Part shown: piece by piece, positions 17,082 through 26,547 of the stretch
How positions within the stretch are numbered: the first letter of the stretch is position 1
Layout: each line of letters starts with the position of its first letter
Origin: Ruminococcus sp. 210702-SL.1.03
Lineage (GTDB): Bacteria > Bacillota > Clostridia > Oscillospirales > Ruminococcaceae
Length of the DNA stretch: 64,000 nucleotides
NCBI RefSeq assembly: GCF_020559915.1
Contig: NZ_JAJCLZ010000002.1
Location: forward strand, 194,807 to 258,806
Direction of reading: 5' to 3'
Program-made: the position numbers and the translations under genes
The notes under the pieces: model-generated
The model's database searches: none
The model's input: the letters and a program-made list of their open reading frames with translations, nothing else
Told to the model about the DNA's origin: nothing

Positions 17082-18015
17082 ATGGAGAATATTTGCGCGG
17101 CGGTGGTGGCTTCGCCAACGTCCACAAAGGAGATATGCGTATAGATTCGGGTATCGACTCTGCCGAAAGCACCGTGAGCATATATGCAGAAGAGCAAAGC
17201 TCGGCAAACTCTCTCAGCGAGAGCCTGCTTACGTCTTCGCTGAGCATATCGAGCAGGTCAAGCAGCAGTAATTCGAGCAGAAGAGGTTCACGATCCTCAT
17301 CTGCTGTTTCAAATTCATCATCTAGTGAGGGCTTGGAATCAAGCTCAGTTGCGGATTCATCAAGCAATTCGGAATATCTGGATGCGGATTTTTTTGCAAT
17401 ATTTCATTACTACATTGATGATGACGGTATTGTCTTAACAGGTTATGCGGGCGATGATGTACGCGCTGCGGCTATCTAGATATAGAGGTCATTCCGAAGA
17501 TAAGATTTGATATTTCTTCCGCAGCGATCACGCTTTCGCGCACCAAATATACATATACCGGCAAGGCGAAAAAGCCCGCGGTTACAGTTATCTTTAGCAG
17601 CAAAAAGCTCAAGGCGAATACTGATTACACCGTAAAGTACAGCAATAACATCGCCGCAGGTCGGGCTAAGGTGACTATCACGGGCAAGGGCGGCTATAAG
17701 GGCGCTGTTGTAAAATACTTTAAGATACTGCCCGCTAAGCAGAAGATAAAGGCAGTCACCCCGCTGACGAGATCTTTCGCCGTAGCTTGGACAAAGGACA
17801 GCGGCGTTACGGGCTATCAGGTGATGTACGGCACAAAGTCTGATCTTTCCGACGGCAAGAGCACTTACGTCACTAAAAATACATCGGTCAAAAAGACGAT
17901 AAAGGGTCTGAAAGCTAAAAAGACGTATTATGTAAAGGTACGCTCTTATAAAAAGGTAGGCAACAGCAAATATTACGGCGCGTGGTCGGCTACTCAGAAA
18001 GTAAAGACCAAATAA
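17082..18015 (+). pseudogene. Broken secreted FN3-domain protein gene
   Basis: Pieces of one protein lie in different frames. An ATG at 17082 after AAAGGG begins with an alanine/valine-rich signal-like start (ENICAAVVAS) but stops soon. A second frame (about 17093-17479) has a Ser-rich linker and then YYIDDDGIVLTGYAGDD, which resembles the start of the LRR region of the intact protein at 53950-55896. A third frame (about 17458-18015) has VIPKIRFDISSAAITL, a beta-sandwich segment and a fibronectin III domain ending TQKVKTK, like the end of that intact protein (VKSVKTK). A stop (TAG 17477) and the frame change separate the last two. The leucine-rich repeat section expected between them is missing. 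Confidence 0.65.
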
Positions 18016-18050
18016 GCGCGGCTTTAAGGCGATGAAAGGAGGCGCACTGA

Positions 18051-18170
18051 ATGTCAGACTACACCGAAAAAACATATCCCGCCGCCGAAATGCGGCACGA
18101 GATAGTTATCGGCAACCCCGACGTGGTGCTGCAAAAGGCGGCTCTCGGCAGGTTTTTATTTTGTTATTAA
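18051..18170 (+). CDS. Truncated small gene (39 codons)
   Basis: The ATG at 18051 is preceded by AAAGGAGG, an excellent ribosome site. The reading MSDYTEKTYPAAEMRHEIVI continues for 39 codons and then stops 24 bp before the 3' end of the opposing helicase gene. The good start and abrupt end suggest the 5' remnant of a longer gene cut off where the helicase gene begins. The parent protein is not recognised. Confidence 0.45.
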   Translation: MSDYTEKTYPAAEMRHEIVIGNPDVVLQKAALGRFLFCY

Positions 18171-18193
18171 GAATTGCGGCGGCAAAAAAACGC

Positions 18194-19920
18194 TTACTCT
18201 TGCTTTATCTGCGTAGCCAATGTGGTTTTTTCAGTGCGCTTTTCGGGGATAAACGAAACGTAGTTTCCCCGCTTGATTATCTCGTCAGCCTCGGCGGTGT
18301 TTAGGTAGATGTTTTCGTTTATGGTGTAGCGCTTGTTGTCATCGCCTATGATATACGCGTACTTGCTGGTCTTGCCCTGTCCCACGCGGTCGATCTTTCC
18401 TCTTATGCGCTTGTCTGAGTCGTTCGCGGGGGCTTTTACGGTCACAACGGTCTTAACGGCGTTATCTGAAAGCTCGGGGTGCTGTCTGCCGTATTTGGTG
18501 ATGACTTCGTAAGTCTTTGATACTACTTCGCCGCCGTTTTCGAGGTACAGCTGCTTGTCGCCTATCAGATAAAATTCTTCTTTCGCGCGGGTAGCCGCTA
18601 CGTTCATCATATTAGGCTCGCTTACCGCCCACCTTGCCGCGCCCGCGCTCTGCTTATCCGCGCCGAGGACCATAAAAACTATCGGCGCTTCTTTTCCTTG
18701 AAATGTGTGTATAGTTCCAACGTTAGTAGGTTTCCCGCTGTTGTCAAACCGCGTGAAGCCTATCTCTTTCAGCTTCTGAGCCAGCTGGTAGGCTACATTT
18801 GCAAAAGGCGATATGACGTATATCACGTCCTTGGCGCTCTTATCGCCTATGGCGGGGTCAGCCTCCATCATCTTCTTTATCTTTTGCAAAAGGAACTCGC
18901 CCTGCGCTTCCACATACTTGTCAGCAGCCTTGCCCTTTACGTTGAACCAGCCGGTCTTGCCGTAGCCCTCTTTGCCCTGCACCATGAATCCGTTGTAGGA
19001 AATTTTGTTTGAGATTGTGAACATGGGGTAAAGGCACCTTCTGTGCACCCAAAGAGGTATGCCTATCCATGAATCTTCCGACCTGTCCTGCTCTCTGTAA
19101 AAGCCGAATCTGCTCGCCGCGTCGGTCAAGGTCTGCACCGAGGCAGAGGCAGAGAGGTATTTTTCCGTTACCCCGAAATGTCCGTTCAGCATACTCAGTA
19201 CGCCTGGATCCAGCGTGAGTACGGGCTTTATCTGCGAGGGGTCGCCTACTGCCATAACGTGGCGGCTTCTGAATATCGCGCCCACGCCCGCCTGCGGAAC
19301 AGCCTGCCCCGCTTCGTCGATAAAAAGATGACCGAGGGTGTTTGGCTCCAGATTTTTGCACATACGCGAAAAGCTCGCAAATGTTGAGCTGATAACGGGT
19401 ATAGTCATGTTTATCCAGCTCCAAGCGGCTGCGATGATGTGTTTCTTTTCGAGGTAATTGCCCTGCATACTCCATATCAAAGCCGCCGCCCTGACATTCT
19501 TTCTGTTGTCGTACAAAAACTGCTTGCGCACCATTAGCGCTTTTATAAAAAGCCTTGACTGCGCGACTCTGTATTCTTCGCCGAACCACGGGTTTGATAG
19601 ATGCAGTTTATCGTAATCCTGCGTCATGTTCAGCGGGCTGACCTTGTCAATATCAAAACCGCGGCTAAGTTTGCGGACTTTTTCTTCCAGCCCGGCAATT
19701 CTCTCCTCGGCAGAGGTTTTCCATGAAGCGAGGTCTTGCCGCAGGGCTTCTGCCTGTTTGGAATACTGCGCGCCAGTGTTTGCCAGCTTTTTTATCCTAC
19801 CGCGCAGATCGTTTTCCTTTTGGCTGCGGAGAAGCTCTTTTTCTCTCAGCGCTTTCAGCTGCGCGGAAGCTTCGGCCGTTAGCTGCTCGTGCTCCAGTTT
19901 TCTGCTTTTTGGGGCAAAAA
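18194..19920 (-). pseudogene. SF1 helicase, C-terminal part (continues the gene at 19879-21606 after a -1 frameshift)
   Basis: The frame after the shift encodes a coiled coil and then the C-terminal helicase half. Superfamily 1 motifs are LFIDEAGQAVPQ (motif II), VGDPSQIKPV (motif III), TIHTFQGKEAPIVFMVLG (motif V) and NVAATRAKEEFYLIGD (motif VI), of the UPF1/SMUBP2/Dna2-like branch. The piece from 19627 to about 19920 has no start codon but reads on cleanly (coiled coil rich in Glu, Arg and Lys) into the upstream ORF. The first in-frame ATG, at 19627, has no ribosome site. With one extra base the whole gene would be about 1137 codons. Either the gene is broken, the assembly has an error in the T-run, or the shift is programmed. 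Confidence 0.7.
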
Positions 19921-21606
19921 ATCCCGGCTTTGTTTCAGCAGCATATTGCTGTACTGATATGCGCTTTCCATATCCGCTTGGTTCTTTCTCTGCTGAACGG
20001 CGATCTCTTCGATAAGCCGCTCGCTCTGCGCGCGCTCTTCGGCATTTGCTTTCAGCGCGTTCTCGATCTCAAAGATCTTTCCGTTGAGCAAAATGTTCCT
20101 GTTTTTCAGCTCGGCGTCGAATTCCCGTTTTAGTTCGTCAAGCTTCGCGCAGTTTTCGCGGTATGATGCAATGGTCTTTGAAAGCTTCTGCATTTTGTCG
20201 CGAATACCCTTGACTTCATCGTACTGCTCAAGAAATTCTGTATATACGTCGCTGTCGGGTTCGTATTCTTCATTCAGATATTTAAAAACGCAGTTTATAT
20301 TTGCTAAAATGCTCGCCATATTGGCGGACTTTCCGCCCTCGAGCGAAAAAAGACCCCAGAACTTATCTTCGCCCTCGTTAGGCTCGATATTATACTGCAA
20401 GTATTTTTTGCCGTTCTCGTCCTTTTCCCATTTAGTAGTCACTTTCGAGTTGGCTAGCTTGCTGAAATAGTCAGCATTTTTCAGCTCGTCCGCAAATTTT
20501 TCATCTATCTGACCTTCTATGAGCGGAAGCTCGTTCACGATGTTCTGCACAGCGCCGTTGTTGGAACTTGCGACCACTACACCGTTTTCCGCGATGTTTT
20601 CAGGTATCACGCCGATGGAAGCACTGTTGTAATATACAGTTTTTTCCGTCCCCCCTATCGTGTGCTTTTTCAGCGCGGCGATGTCGCGCGCCTGCTTTAC
20701 TATAAGCTCGGCGAAAATATCTTTCAGCAGGGTAGTCTTGCCCGTGCCGGGAGGGCCGTTTACGCTCCTGATAGTTTCGGTATCATATCCTATGGAAAGA
20801 TTTACCGCTGCTTGCTGCATGAGCGAGAGCGCATATTTCGTGTTGCCCGGAAATCTGCCAAGCGGATAATTTTTAGGCTGAAGTATATCCTCAAAAGCGG
20901 ACGGAGCGAACTTTGCGGAATCCTTTTTGCTGTCAAGGTCAACTCTGTTCTTTGTGTTTCCATAAAGATATTTCTCAAGATTTTGGGTAGAGATATTTTT
21001 CGCTTTTTCGAGGTCGTTGATGAAAAAAGAGTGGAGGTTTACAGCGCCTGTTTCCATATTTTTTAGAAACTGTATCCTGCAATTATCCGTGCTCATATTA
21101 AACTTCTCGAGCAGCCTGACGAACGCTTCGTTGAATTTCTCTGCGTCATTTGCAGTTTCGGAAAATTCTTTGGAAAGCTCAGTTTTCAGATCATTTTCAA
21201 AAGCTCTGAATTCGCTCTCGTGCGGAACTTTCTTGTAATAACGTATGTAAGCGCTTTCGGTAAAGAACATCATATCGGGCATATAGTTCAGATCTTTGTC
21301 GAAATAAAGGGCGAAGCCGAACTTTTTGCCCGAAGTAATCTCCTCTTCGGCAGGCTTTAGTTTATACTGTTCGCGCAATATCGAAACAACTTCCATGAAG
21401 TCGAAAATATCAAAATACAGCACTACCCCGCCGGTTTTATACTTGCCGATCTTGCTTTTAAAGATCTGGTGTTTGAACATAGAATAAAAGTCAAGGTCTA
21501 TCGGCGTTTCAAGGGTGCGTATGGCGGTATCCTTTTCGTTGAAATTGCCCTCGGATAAATGTTCTGACATTATCCAAGCTTCCAGAATTTTATTTTTATC
21601 GATCAT
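19879..21606 (-). CDS. SF1 helicase (UPF1/Dna2-like), N-terminal part ending at a frameshift
   Basis: 575 codons as read. The first 250 residues are an unrecognised N-terminal domain. Then follow the Q-motif-like region and Walker A (NGPPGTGKTTLL near 285), motif Ia (VVASSNNGAVQNIV) and the start of a coiled coil. The natural end would be in the next piece; the frame runs out 14 codons after a heptamer T TTT TTG at 19915-19921 (minus strand). The ATG at 21606 follows GGGAG. The family includes many helicases of mobile or defence islands, but no partner gene is visible here. Its promoter resembles those at 63.3 and 63.8 kb. Confidence 0.75.
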   Translation of the reverse strand: MIDKNKILEAWIMSEHLSEGNFNEKDTAIRTLETPIDLDFYSMFKHQIFKSKIGKYKTGGVVLYFDIFDFMEVVSILREQYKLKPAEEEITSGKKFGFALYFDKDLNYMPDMMFFTESAYIRYYKKVPHESEFRAFENDLKTELSKEFSETANDAEKFNEAFVRLLEKFNMSTDNCRIQFLKNMETGAVNLHSFFINDLEKAKNISTQNLEKYLYGNTKNRVDLDSKKDSAKFAPSAFEDILQPKNYPLGRFPGNTKYALSLMQQAAVNLSIGYDTETIRSVNGPPGTGKTTLLKDIFAELIVKQARDIAALKKHTIGGTEKTVYYNSASIGVIPENIAENGVVVASSNNGAVQNIVNELPLIEGQIDEKFADELKNADYFSKLANSKVTTKWEKDENGKKYLQYNIEPNEGEDKFWGLFSLEGGKSANMASILANINCVFKYLNEEYEPDSDVYTEFLEQYDEVKGIRDKMQKLSKTIASYRENCAKLDELKREFDAELKNRNILLNGKIFEIENALKANAEERAQSERLIEEIAVQQRKNQADMESAYQYSNMLLKQSRDFLPQKAENWSTSS

Positions 21607-21681
21607 TTTTTTCTCCCGTGATAATAATATTTGCGGCTTTTTTGACCCTATTTTACCGTTATGAGAATAATTGTTATACTT

Positions 21682-21710
21682 ATTATACCATTTTTTCGGT
21701 TGAAAAGCAA
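21682..21710 (-). promoter_or_regulatory. Promoter of the helicase gene
   Basis: Minus strand: TTGCTT, 17-bp spacer, TATAAT, about 75 bp before the start. The surrounding 45 bp resemble two other promoter regions in the window (63267-63326 and 63801-63860). Confidence 0.75.
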
Positions 21711-21733
21711 GGGGGTGAGGGAGTTACTGCGAC

Positions 21734-21755
21734 AAAAAAAGACCGCCCGGGCGGT
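21734..21755 (-). terminator. Terminator-like palindrome upstream of the helicase gene
   Basis: Minus strand: 14-bp palindrome ACCGCCCGGGCGGT followed by C and seven T. It shields the helicase promoter from upstream transcription. The remaining sequence from 21756 to 22012 holds only short unsupported ORFs, one of them a minus-strand reading (21648-21902) that runs through this hairpin; they may be gene debris. Confidence 0.6.
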
Positions 21756-22012
21756 AAAACCATAGACGATGCGCCGAAGTATTTTATGCCGTTTACAGTC
21801 TTGTACGAGCGTGCTTTTACTAAGTAGGGATTTTTGCTCTTTAACGAAGTCGGCGTCGTATACTATGCCGCTGGGGTCGATGGCGCTTTTTCCGTTTATC
21901 ATTCATAATGTCAAATTTACCGAGGCGCTAAAAAAGCCTTCTATAAATAAGACGTTTTAAAACGGATCCGGTTGCAAAAAAAATTCGTCCGGAATTATTA
22001 ACTGAAATTTTA

Positions 22013-22041
22013 TTGACAAACCCACGGGCATAATATACAAT
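22013..22041 (+). promoter_or_regulatory. Promoter of the NSS transporter gene
   Basis: TTGACA, 17-bp spacer, TACAAT, 35 bp before the start codon. Confidence 0.8.
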
Positions 22042-22076
22042 AAATATATTATTATTTTTGAAATTGGAGATGCTCT

Positions 22077-23585
22077 ATGGAAAAATCTAACGAACGAGCC
22101 ACTTTTCAGTCGCGGCTCGGGTTTATACTTGTGTCTGCGGGCTGCGCTATCGGGCTGGGCAATGTCTGGAAATTCCCCTATATCTGCGGTCAGAACGGCG
22201 GCGGAGCTTTTCTGCTGCTCTACTTGCTCTGCCTCGCGCTGCTCGGTATGCCTATCCTGCTCTGCGAATTCGCCGTCGGCCGCGGCAGCCGCAAGAGCCT
22301 TTCGCGCGCTTACGATATTCTCGAAAAGCCCGGCAGCAGATTTCACCTTACAAAATACGCCGGCGTGGCGGGCAATTACCTGCTCATGATGTTCTATACT
22401 ATGGTCACTGGCTGGATGCTTTACTACGCTTTTCGCTACCTCACGGGCGGCATACAGGCGGCTGATACTCAGCAGACCGCAGCCGCTTTCGATAGTATGC
22501 TCGCCTCGCCGCAGCAGATGTTCATATTCTCCGCGGTGGTCATAGCCCTCTGCATAGGCGTCTGCGCGCTGGGTCTGCAAAACGGCATCGAAAAGGTCAC
22601 TAAGGTCATGATGATACTGCTCATGGTGCTTATGGTAGTGATGGCGGTCAACTCCCTTACCCTTAAAGGCGCGATGAAGGGCTTGAAATTCTACCTGGTG
22701 CCCGATTTCAGCAAATTTTCCGAGATCGGCTTCCCCACTGTGCTTTTCTCCGCTATGACGCAGGCTTTCTTTACTCTCAGCATCGGTATCGGCTCGCTAG
22801 AGATTTTCGGCAGCTATCTCAAAAAAGACCGTACCCTTATCGGCGAATCGCTCAACGTTATCATTCTAGATACCGCCGTTGCAGTAGTCGCGGGACTCAT
22901 AATAATCCCCGCCTGCTTCGCTTACGGTATCCAGCCCGACTCAGGCCCTTCGCTGCTTTTCATCACCCTGCCTAACGTTTTCTACCATATGCCTTACGGC
23001 AGGGCATGGGGCACGCTTTTCTTCATATTCATGTCCTTTGCCGCGCTCTCGACAGTTATCGCCGTTTTCGAGAACATCATCACGATGATCTCAGAGCTTA
23101 GCGGTATCAGCCGCCGCAGCTCGCTGCTGCTCAATCTTGTGCTGATCACTGTCCTCTCGCTCCCCGCGATACTGGGTTACAGCACCCTTTCGGGCATACA
23201 GCCGCTTGGCGATGGCAGCACCATAATGGATCTCGAAGATTTCCTCGTTTCCTCAAACCTCCTGCCGCTAGGTTCGCTCACCATCGCGCTCTTCTGCGTT
23301 AAGAAAAACGGCTGGGGTTGGGAGAACTTCTCCGCCGAGGTCAATACCGGCGAGGGCAAACGCCTGCCCGACTGCCTGCGCGGCTACATGACATACATCG
23401 TGCCCGCCGTTATCTGCTTCATCTACCTCAAGGGCTATTACGATACTTTCGCAGGCAGCGGCACGCTCACGCTTTTCTTCTGGATGACGTTCGCGGTCGT
23501 ACTGCTCGCGCTGGTTTTCGCCGCCGCATTCACCCGCCGCGGAAGCGCTGCCGAAAGCGCCCGCCGCGCCGTAGAAGAGCAGTAA
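22077..23585 (+). CDS. Sodium-dependent transporter, neurotransmitter:sodium symporter family
   Basis: 502 residues with about 11-12 membrane segments in the LeuT fold. TM1 carries the signature GCAIGLGNVWKFPYICGQNGGGAF, whose unwound centre forms the Na+ and substrate sites in LeuT. Bacterial members import amino acids with Na+; the substrate here is unknown. Later family marks are SIGIGSLEIFGSYL in the TM6-7 region and FAALSTVIAVFENIITMISE in TM8. The start follows GGAGATGCTCT. It is a single gene with its own promoter, ending in a large hairpin shared with the convergent acetyltransferase gene. Confidence 0.92.
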   Translation: MEKSNERATFQSRLGFILVSAGCAIGLGNVWKFPYICGQNGGGAFLLLYLLCLALLGMPILLCEFAVGRGSRKSLSRAYDILEKPGSRFHLTKYAGVAGNYLLMMFYTMVTGWMLYYAFRYLTGGIQAADTQQTAAAFDSMLASPQQMFIFSAVVIALCIGVCALGLQNGIEKVTKVMMILLMVLMVVMAVNSLTLKGAMKGLKFYLVPDFSKFSEIGFPTVLFSAMTQAFFTLSIGIGSLEIFGSYLKKDRTLIGESLNVIILDTAVAVVAGLIIIPACFAYGIQPDSGPSLLFITLPNVFYHMPYGRAWGTLFFIFMSFAALSTVIAVFENIITMISELSGISRRSSLLLNLVLITVLSLPAILGYSTLSGIQPLGDGSTIMDLEDFLVSSNLLPLGSLTIALFCVKKNGWGWENFSAEVNTGEGKRLPDCLRGYMTYIVPAVICFIYLKGYYDTFAGSGTLTLFFWMTFAVVLLALVFAAAFTRRGSAAESARRAVEEQ

Positions 23586-23603
23586 GCTCGGCAATATCCG
23601 CAC

Positions 23604-23663
23604 AAAAAAATATCCCCGACGATTTCCGCAGACCGTTTTGCCTGCCAAACGTCGGGGATATTT
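23604..23663 (-). terminator. Bidirectional terminator between NSS transporter and elaA
   Basis: 14-bp stem (AAATATCCCCGACG and its complement) around a 28-nt loop that can fold a further small hairpin. Seven T follow on the minus strand and a weaker T-run on the plus strand, so it probably serves both converging genes. Confidence 0.8.
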
Positions 23664-23673
23664 GCATTTTGGG

Positions 23674-24114
23674 TCATATTTCGAGCTGCATTTCGATGTG
23701 CGGTATGCCGTCCTCCAGAAACTCCTCAGATGTCTTCCGAAAGCCCACGCCCTCGTAGAACTTCCGCGCGTATGTCTGCGCCTCGATGGTGAGCCTGTCT
23801 GCGCCGAATTTCTCTTTCGCGACCTCTATGCCCTTGCGCATCAGCTCGCTGCCCAGCCCGCACCGCCGCTTCATCGAGATAACGCGCCCCAGCGCCGCTG
23901 TCGGGAAAGTTGCCCCCTGCGGCAGCACGCGCAGGTAAGCGTCGAGCGCGCCGTTCTCGCCGCGGTGAAAAACGTGGTAAGCGCAGCCGTCGTTGCCGTC
24001 GATCTCGGGGTAAGGGCACTCCTGCTCCACCACAAAAACGTTCACCCGCAGCCGCAGTATATCGTAAAGCTCCTCGTTAGTAAGCTCGCTGAAATGCTTT
24101 ACTGTAAAATCCAT
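23674..24114 (-). CDS. elaA: GNAT acetyltransferase, ElaA-like
   Basis: 146 residues. LRVNVFVVEQECPYPEIDGND near the N-terminus is the hallmark of the ElaA branch of GNAT proteins. The acetyl-CoA-binding region follows (ALGRVISMKRRCGLGSELMRKGIEVA, motif A) and then YARKFYEGVGF (motif B). These enzymes transfer an acetyl group from acetyl-CoA to an amine; the ElaA substrate is not established. It has its own promoter and terminator and is divergent from ruvC. Confidence 0.88.
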   Translation of the reverse strand: MDFTVKHFSELTNEELYDILRLRVNVFVVEQECPYPEIDGNDGCAYHVFHRGENGALDAYLRVLPQGATFPTAALGRVISMKRRCGLGSELMRKGIEVAKEKFGADRLTIEAQTYARKFYEGVGFRKTSEEFLEDGIPHIEMQLEI

Positions 24115-24156
24115 GCTATGAACCTCGCTTAGCTGTATTAGTTGTCCTGCGTTATG

Positions 24157-24185
24157 ATTTTAGCACGAAATATGCACAATGTCAA
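24157..24185 (-). promoter_or_regulatory. Promoter of elaA
   Basis: Minus strand: TTGACA, 17-bp spacer, TAAAAT. Confidence 0.75.
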
Positions 24186-24235
24186 TCATACAGAAGTCAA
24201 ATGTGTAAATTTCCCGAAAGTTCAGCCTTTGGCTC

Positions 24236-24264
24236 TTGAAAAATACAGCGCGGTGTGTTATAAT
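24236..24264 (+). promoter_or_regulatory. Promoter of the ruvC-ruvA-ruvB operon
   Basis: TTGAAA, 17-bp spacer, TATAAT. A small hairpin (GGGAG/CTCCC, 24286-24299) lies between it and the ribosome site AAAGGAGGGG. Confidence 0.75.
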
Positions 24265-24316
24265 TAAAAAGATTGTAAAATAGGGGAGTTATGCTCCCAC
24301 GAAAGGAGGGGCGTTT

Positions 24317-24811
24317 GTGCGCATACTCGGTATCGACCCCGGCTACGCGATAGTCGGCTACGGGGTGATAGATTACGTCGGCGTGAAAGTTTCGCTCGTA
24401 GATTACGGCGCTATAACCACCGCGGCGGATATGCCTTTCGAGCGCCGCCTTGCTGCCATTTACGACGATATGCGCGTGCTGCTAAATACTTATAAGCCGC
24501 AGGAGATGGGCATAGAAAAGCTTTTTTTCAATACTAACCAGAAAACGGGTATCGACGTGGCGCAGGCGCGCGGCGTGACTCTGCTGCCCGTGATACAGGC
24601 GGGCGTGCCTTTTTACGAATACACCCCGCTTCAGGTAAAAAGCTCGATAGTCGGCTACGGCAGGGCGGAGAAAAAACAGGTGCAGGAGCTTGTACGAACT
24701 ATACTCCACCTAAAAGCTGTCCCAAAGCCCGACGACGCCGCCGACGCTTTAGCCCTCGCGATAACTCACGCTTACTCGATAAACTCGCGTAAGCTGCTGG
24801 GCGGCAAGTAA
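24317..24811 (+). CDS. ruvC: Crossover junction endodeoxyribonuclease RuvC
   Basis: 164 residues, normal length, starting at GTG with AAAGGAGGGG upstream. The RNase H-like fold carries its four acidic catalytic residues in GIDPGYAIVGYG (Asp7), GIEKLFF (Glu) and PDDAADALALAITH (Asp pair). RuvC dimers resolve Holliday junctions by paired nicks, guided by the RuvAB branch-migration motor encoded just downstream. The ruvC-ruvA-ruvB order is the usual one. Confidence 0.96.
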   Translation: MRILGIDPGYAIVGYGVIDYVGVKVSLVDYGAITTAADMPFERRLAAIYDDMRVLLNTYKPQEMGIEKLFFNTNQKTGIDVAQARGVTLLPVIQAGVPFYEYTPLQVKSSIVGYGRAEKKQVQELVRTILHLKAVPKPDDAADALALAITHAYSINSRKLLGGK

Positions 24812-24833
24812 TTTATCTAAGGAGATCTTTGTT

Positions 24834-25433
24834 ATGATATATTCCGTCAGCGGAAAACTGATACATACCGAGCCTGAGCTTGCCGTGGTGGAATGCGGCG
24901 GCGTTGGCTACGGCTGCAAAACTACTTTCAATACTCTGCAAAAAATAGCGGGCGAGAGCGAGGTAATGCTTTACACCTACCTCAGCGTGCGCGAGGACGC
25001 CGCCGAGCTTTACGGTTTTGCTGACCGCGAAGAGCTGAAATGCTTCCGCCTGCTCATATCCGTTTCGGGGGTAGGCCCTAAAGCCGCGCTCTCGATACTT
25101 TCGGGCATGAACACTCAGCAGTTCGCCCTCTGCGTAGCCACCGCCGATTCAAAGGCGCTGACTAAGGTGAAGGGCATTGGCGCAAAGACCGCTCAGCGCA
25201 TAATCTTAGAGCTTAAAGATAAGCTGGCGGGCGAAACTATCTCGGTGCGCGGTCAGTCGGCGCAGCCTGCGGCAGTTTCCGCGGCGGGCTCGAATATTGC
25301 CGAGGCAGTCACCGCGCTCGAGGTGCTGGGCTATACCGAGGGCGAGGCGCTTAGCGTGCTTTCAAAGCTCGACCCCGCGCTGCCCGTAGAAGAGCTTATA
25401 AAGAAATCTTTAATAGGTCTTGCAAAATTTTAA
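24834..25433 (+). CDS. ruvA: Holliday junction DNA helicase subunit RuvA
   Basis: 199 residues. The N-terminal OB-fold (MIYSVSGKL, then YTYLSVREDAAELYGF) is followed by tandem helix-hairpin-helix motifs (SVSGVGPKAALSIL and VKGIGAKTAQRIILELKDKL) and, after a linker, the C-terminal domain III that contacts RuvB (EAVTALEVLGYTEGEA). RuvA tetramers bind the four-way junction and load RuvB. The gene starts 23 bp after ruvC behind AAGGAGATC. Confidence 0.96.
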   Translation: MIYSVSGKLIHTEPELAVVECGGVGYGCKTTFNTLQKIAGESEVMLYTYLSVREDAAELYGFADREELKCFRLLISVSGVGPKAALSILSGMNTQQFALCVATADSKALTKVKGIGAKTAQRIILELKDKLAGETISVRGQSAQPAAVSAAGSNIAEAVTALEVLGYTEGEALSVLSKLDPALPVEELIKKSLIGLAKF

Positions 25434-25445
25434 TGGAGAACGAAT

Positions 25446-26486
25446 ATGATAGAACAAGGCGAATTTGATTTTGAAAACAGGCTGGTGTCCCCCACCGAGC
25501 AGCCGCCCGACTCTACCGATGATTTTGAGGTAGGTCTGCGCCCGAAAACGCTCGATGAATACATCGGTCAGGACAGCGTTAAAGAGAATATAAAAATATG
25601 TATAGAAGCTGCCAAGCAGCGCGGCGACGCCCTAGACCATGTGCTGCTCTACGGCCCTCCCGGTTTGGGCAAGACCACCCTTTCGATGATAATAGCGCAC
25701 GAGATGGGCGTGAATATTCGCACCACTTCCGGCCCTGCGATAGAAAAGCCGGGCGACTTAGCGGCGCTGCTGACAAACCTCGAAAAGGGCGACGTGCTCT
25801 TCATCGACGAGATACACCGCCTTTCGCGGCAGGTGGAGGAGATACTTTACCCCGCGCTGGAGGATTACGCGCTGGATATTATCATGGGCAAAGGCCCTGC
25901 GGCGCGCTCGATACGGATAGAGCTGAACAAATTCACGCTTATAGGCGCTACCACCCGTTCGGGTCAGCTCAGCGCACCTCTGCGTGACCGCTTCGGCATA
26001 ATCGAGCGGCTGGAGCTTTACAAGCCCGAGCAGCTCGCGGATATAATCCAGCGCTCGGCGGTGATACTCGGCGTGCCCTGCGACTTAGAGGGCGCGCGGG
26101 AGCTTGCCTGCCGTTCACGCGGAACGCCGCGTATAGCCAACAGAATGCTGCGCAGAACTCGCGATTACGCGCAGATAATGGGCGACGGCAGGATAACGAA
26201 AGACATAGCCCGATTCGCGCTCGACAGGCTCGAGATCGACGATCTGGGGCTGGATAAGCTCGACAGGCGTATGCTGAAAATGATAATAAACGGCTACGGC
26301 GGCGGACCGGTGGGTCTGCAAACGCTCGCGGCGGCAATCGGCGAGGAAGCCATAACGCTGGAGGACGTGTGCGAGCCATACCTGATGCAGCTCGGATTTA
26401 TCTCAAAAACGCCGCGCGGCAGGGTAGCCACTCAGCTTGCTTACGACCACCTCGGCATACTGAGGGACGGGCAGACGCATTTGTAA
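25446..26486 (+). CDS. ruvB: Holliday junction branch migration ATPase RuvB
   Basis: 346 residues. AAA+ ATPase with the RuvB N-terminal [11 protein letters not shown], Walker A ([11 protein letters not shown]), Walker B ([11 protein letters not shown]), sensor 1 (IGATTRSG), arginine finger region (PLRDRFGI) and the C-terminal winged helix ([11 protein letters not shown]). Hexamers drive branch migration on RuvA-bound junctions. It begins 13 bp after ruvA, so the three ruv genes form one operon; glmM follows after 61 bp. Confidence 0.97.
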   Translation: MIEQGEFDFENRLVSPTEQPPDSTDDFEVGLRPKTLDEYIGQDSVKENIKICIEAAKQRGDALDHVLLYGPPGLGKTTLSMIIAHEMGVNIRTTSGPAIEKPGDLAALLTNLEKGDVLFIDEIHRLSRQVEEILYPALEDYALDIIMGKGPAARSIRIELNKFTLIGATTRSGQLSAPLRDRFGIIERLELYKPEQLADIIQRSAVILGVPCDLEGARELACRSRGTPRIANRMLRRTRDYAQIMGDGRITKDIARFALDRLEIDDLGLDKLDRRMLKMIINGYGGGPVGLQTLAAAIGEEAITLEDVCEPYLMQLGFISKTPRGRVATQLAYDHLGILRDGQTHL

Positions 26487-26547
26487 CGACGACCGACAAC
26501 TACAATTTACATAAACCGGTAAAACGGAACTAAGGGAGTAATTTATA

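Noticed and set aside
21648..21902. 84-codon minus-strand ORF upstream of the helicase
   Set aside because: It runs through a terminator hairpin and the helicase promoter, has no ribosome site and no recognised domain; at most debris of an older gene.
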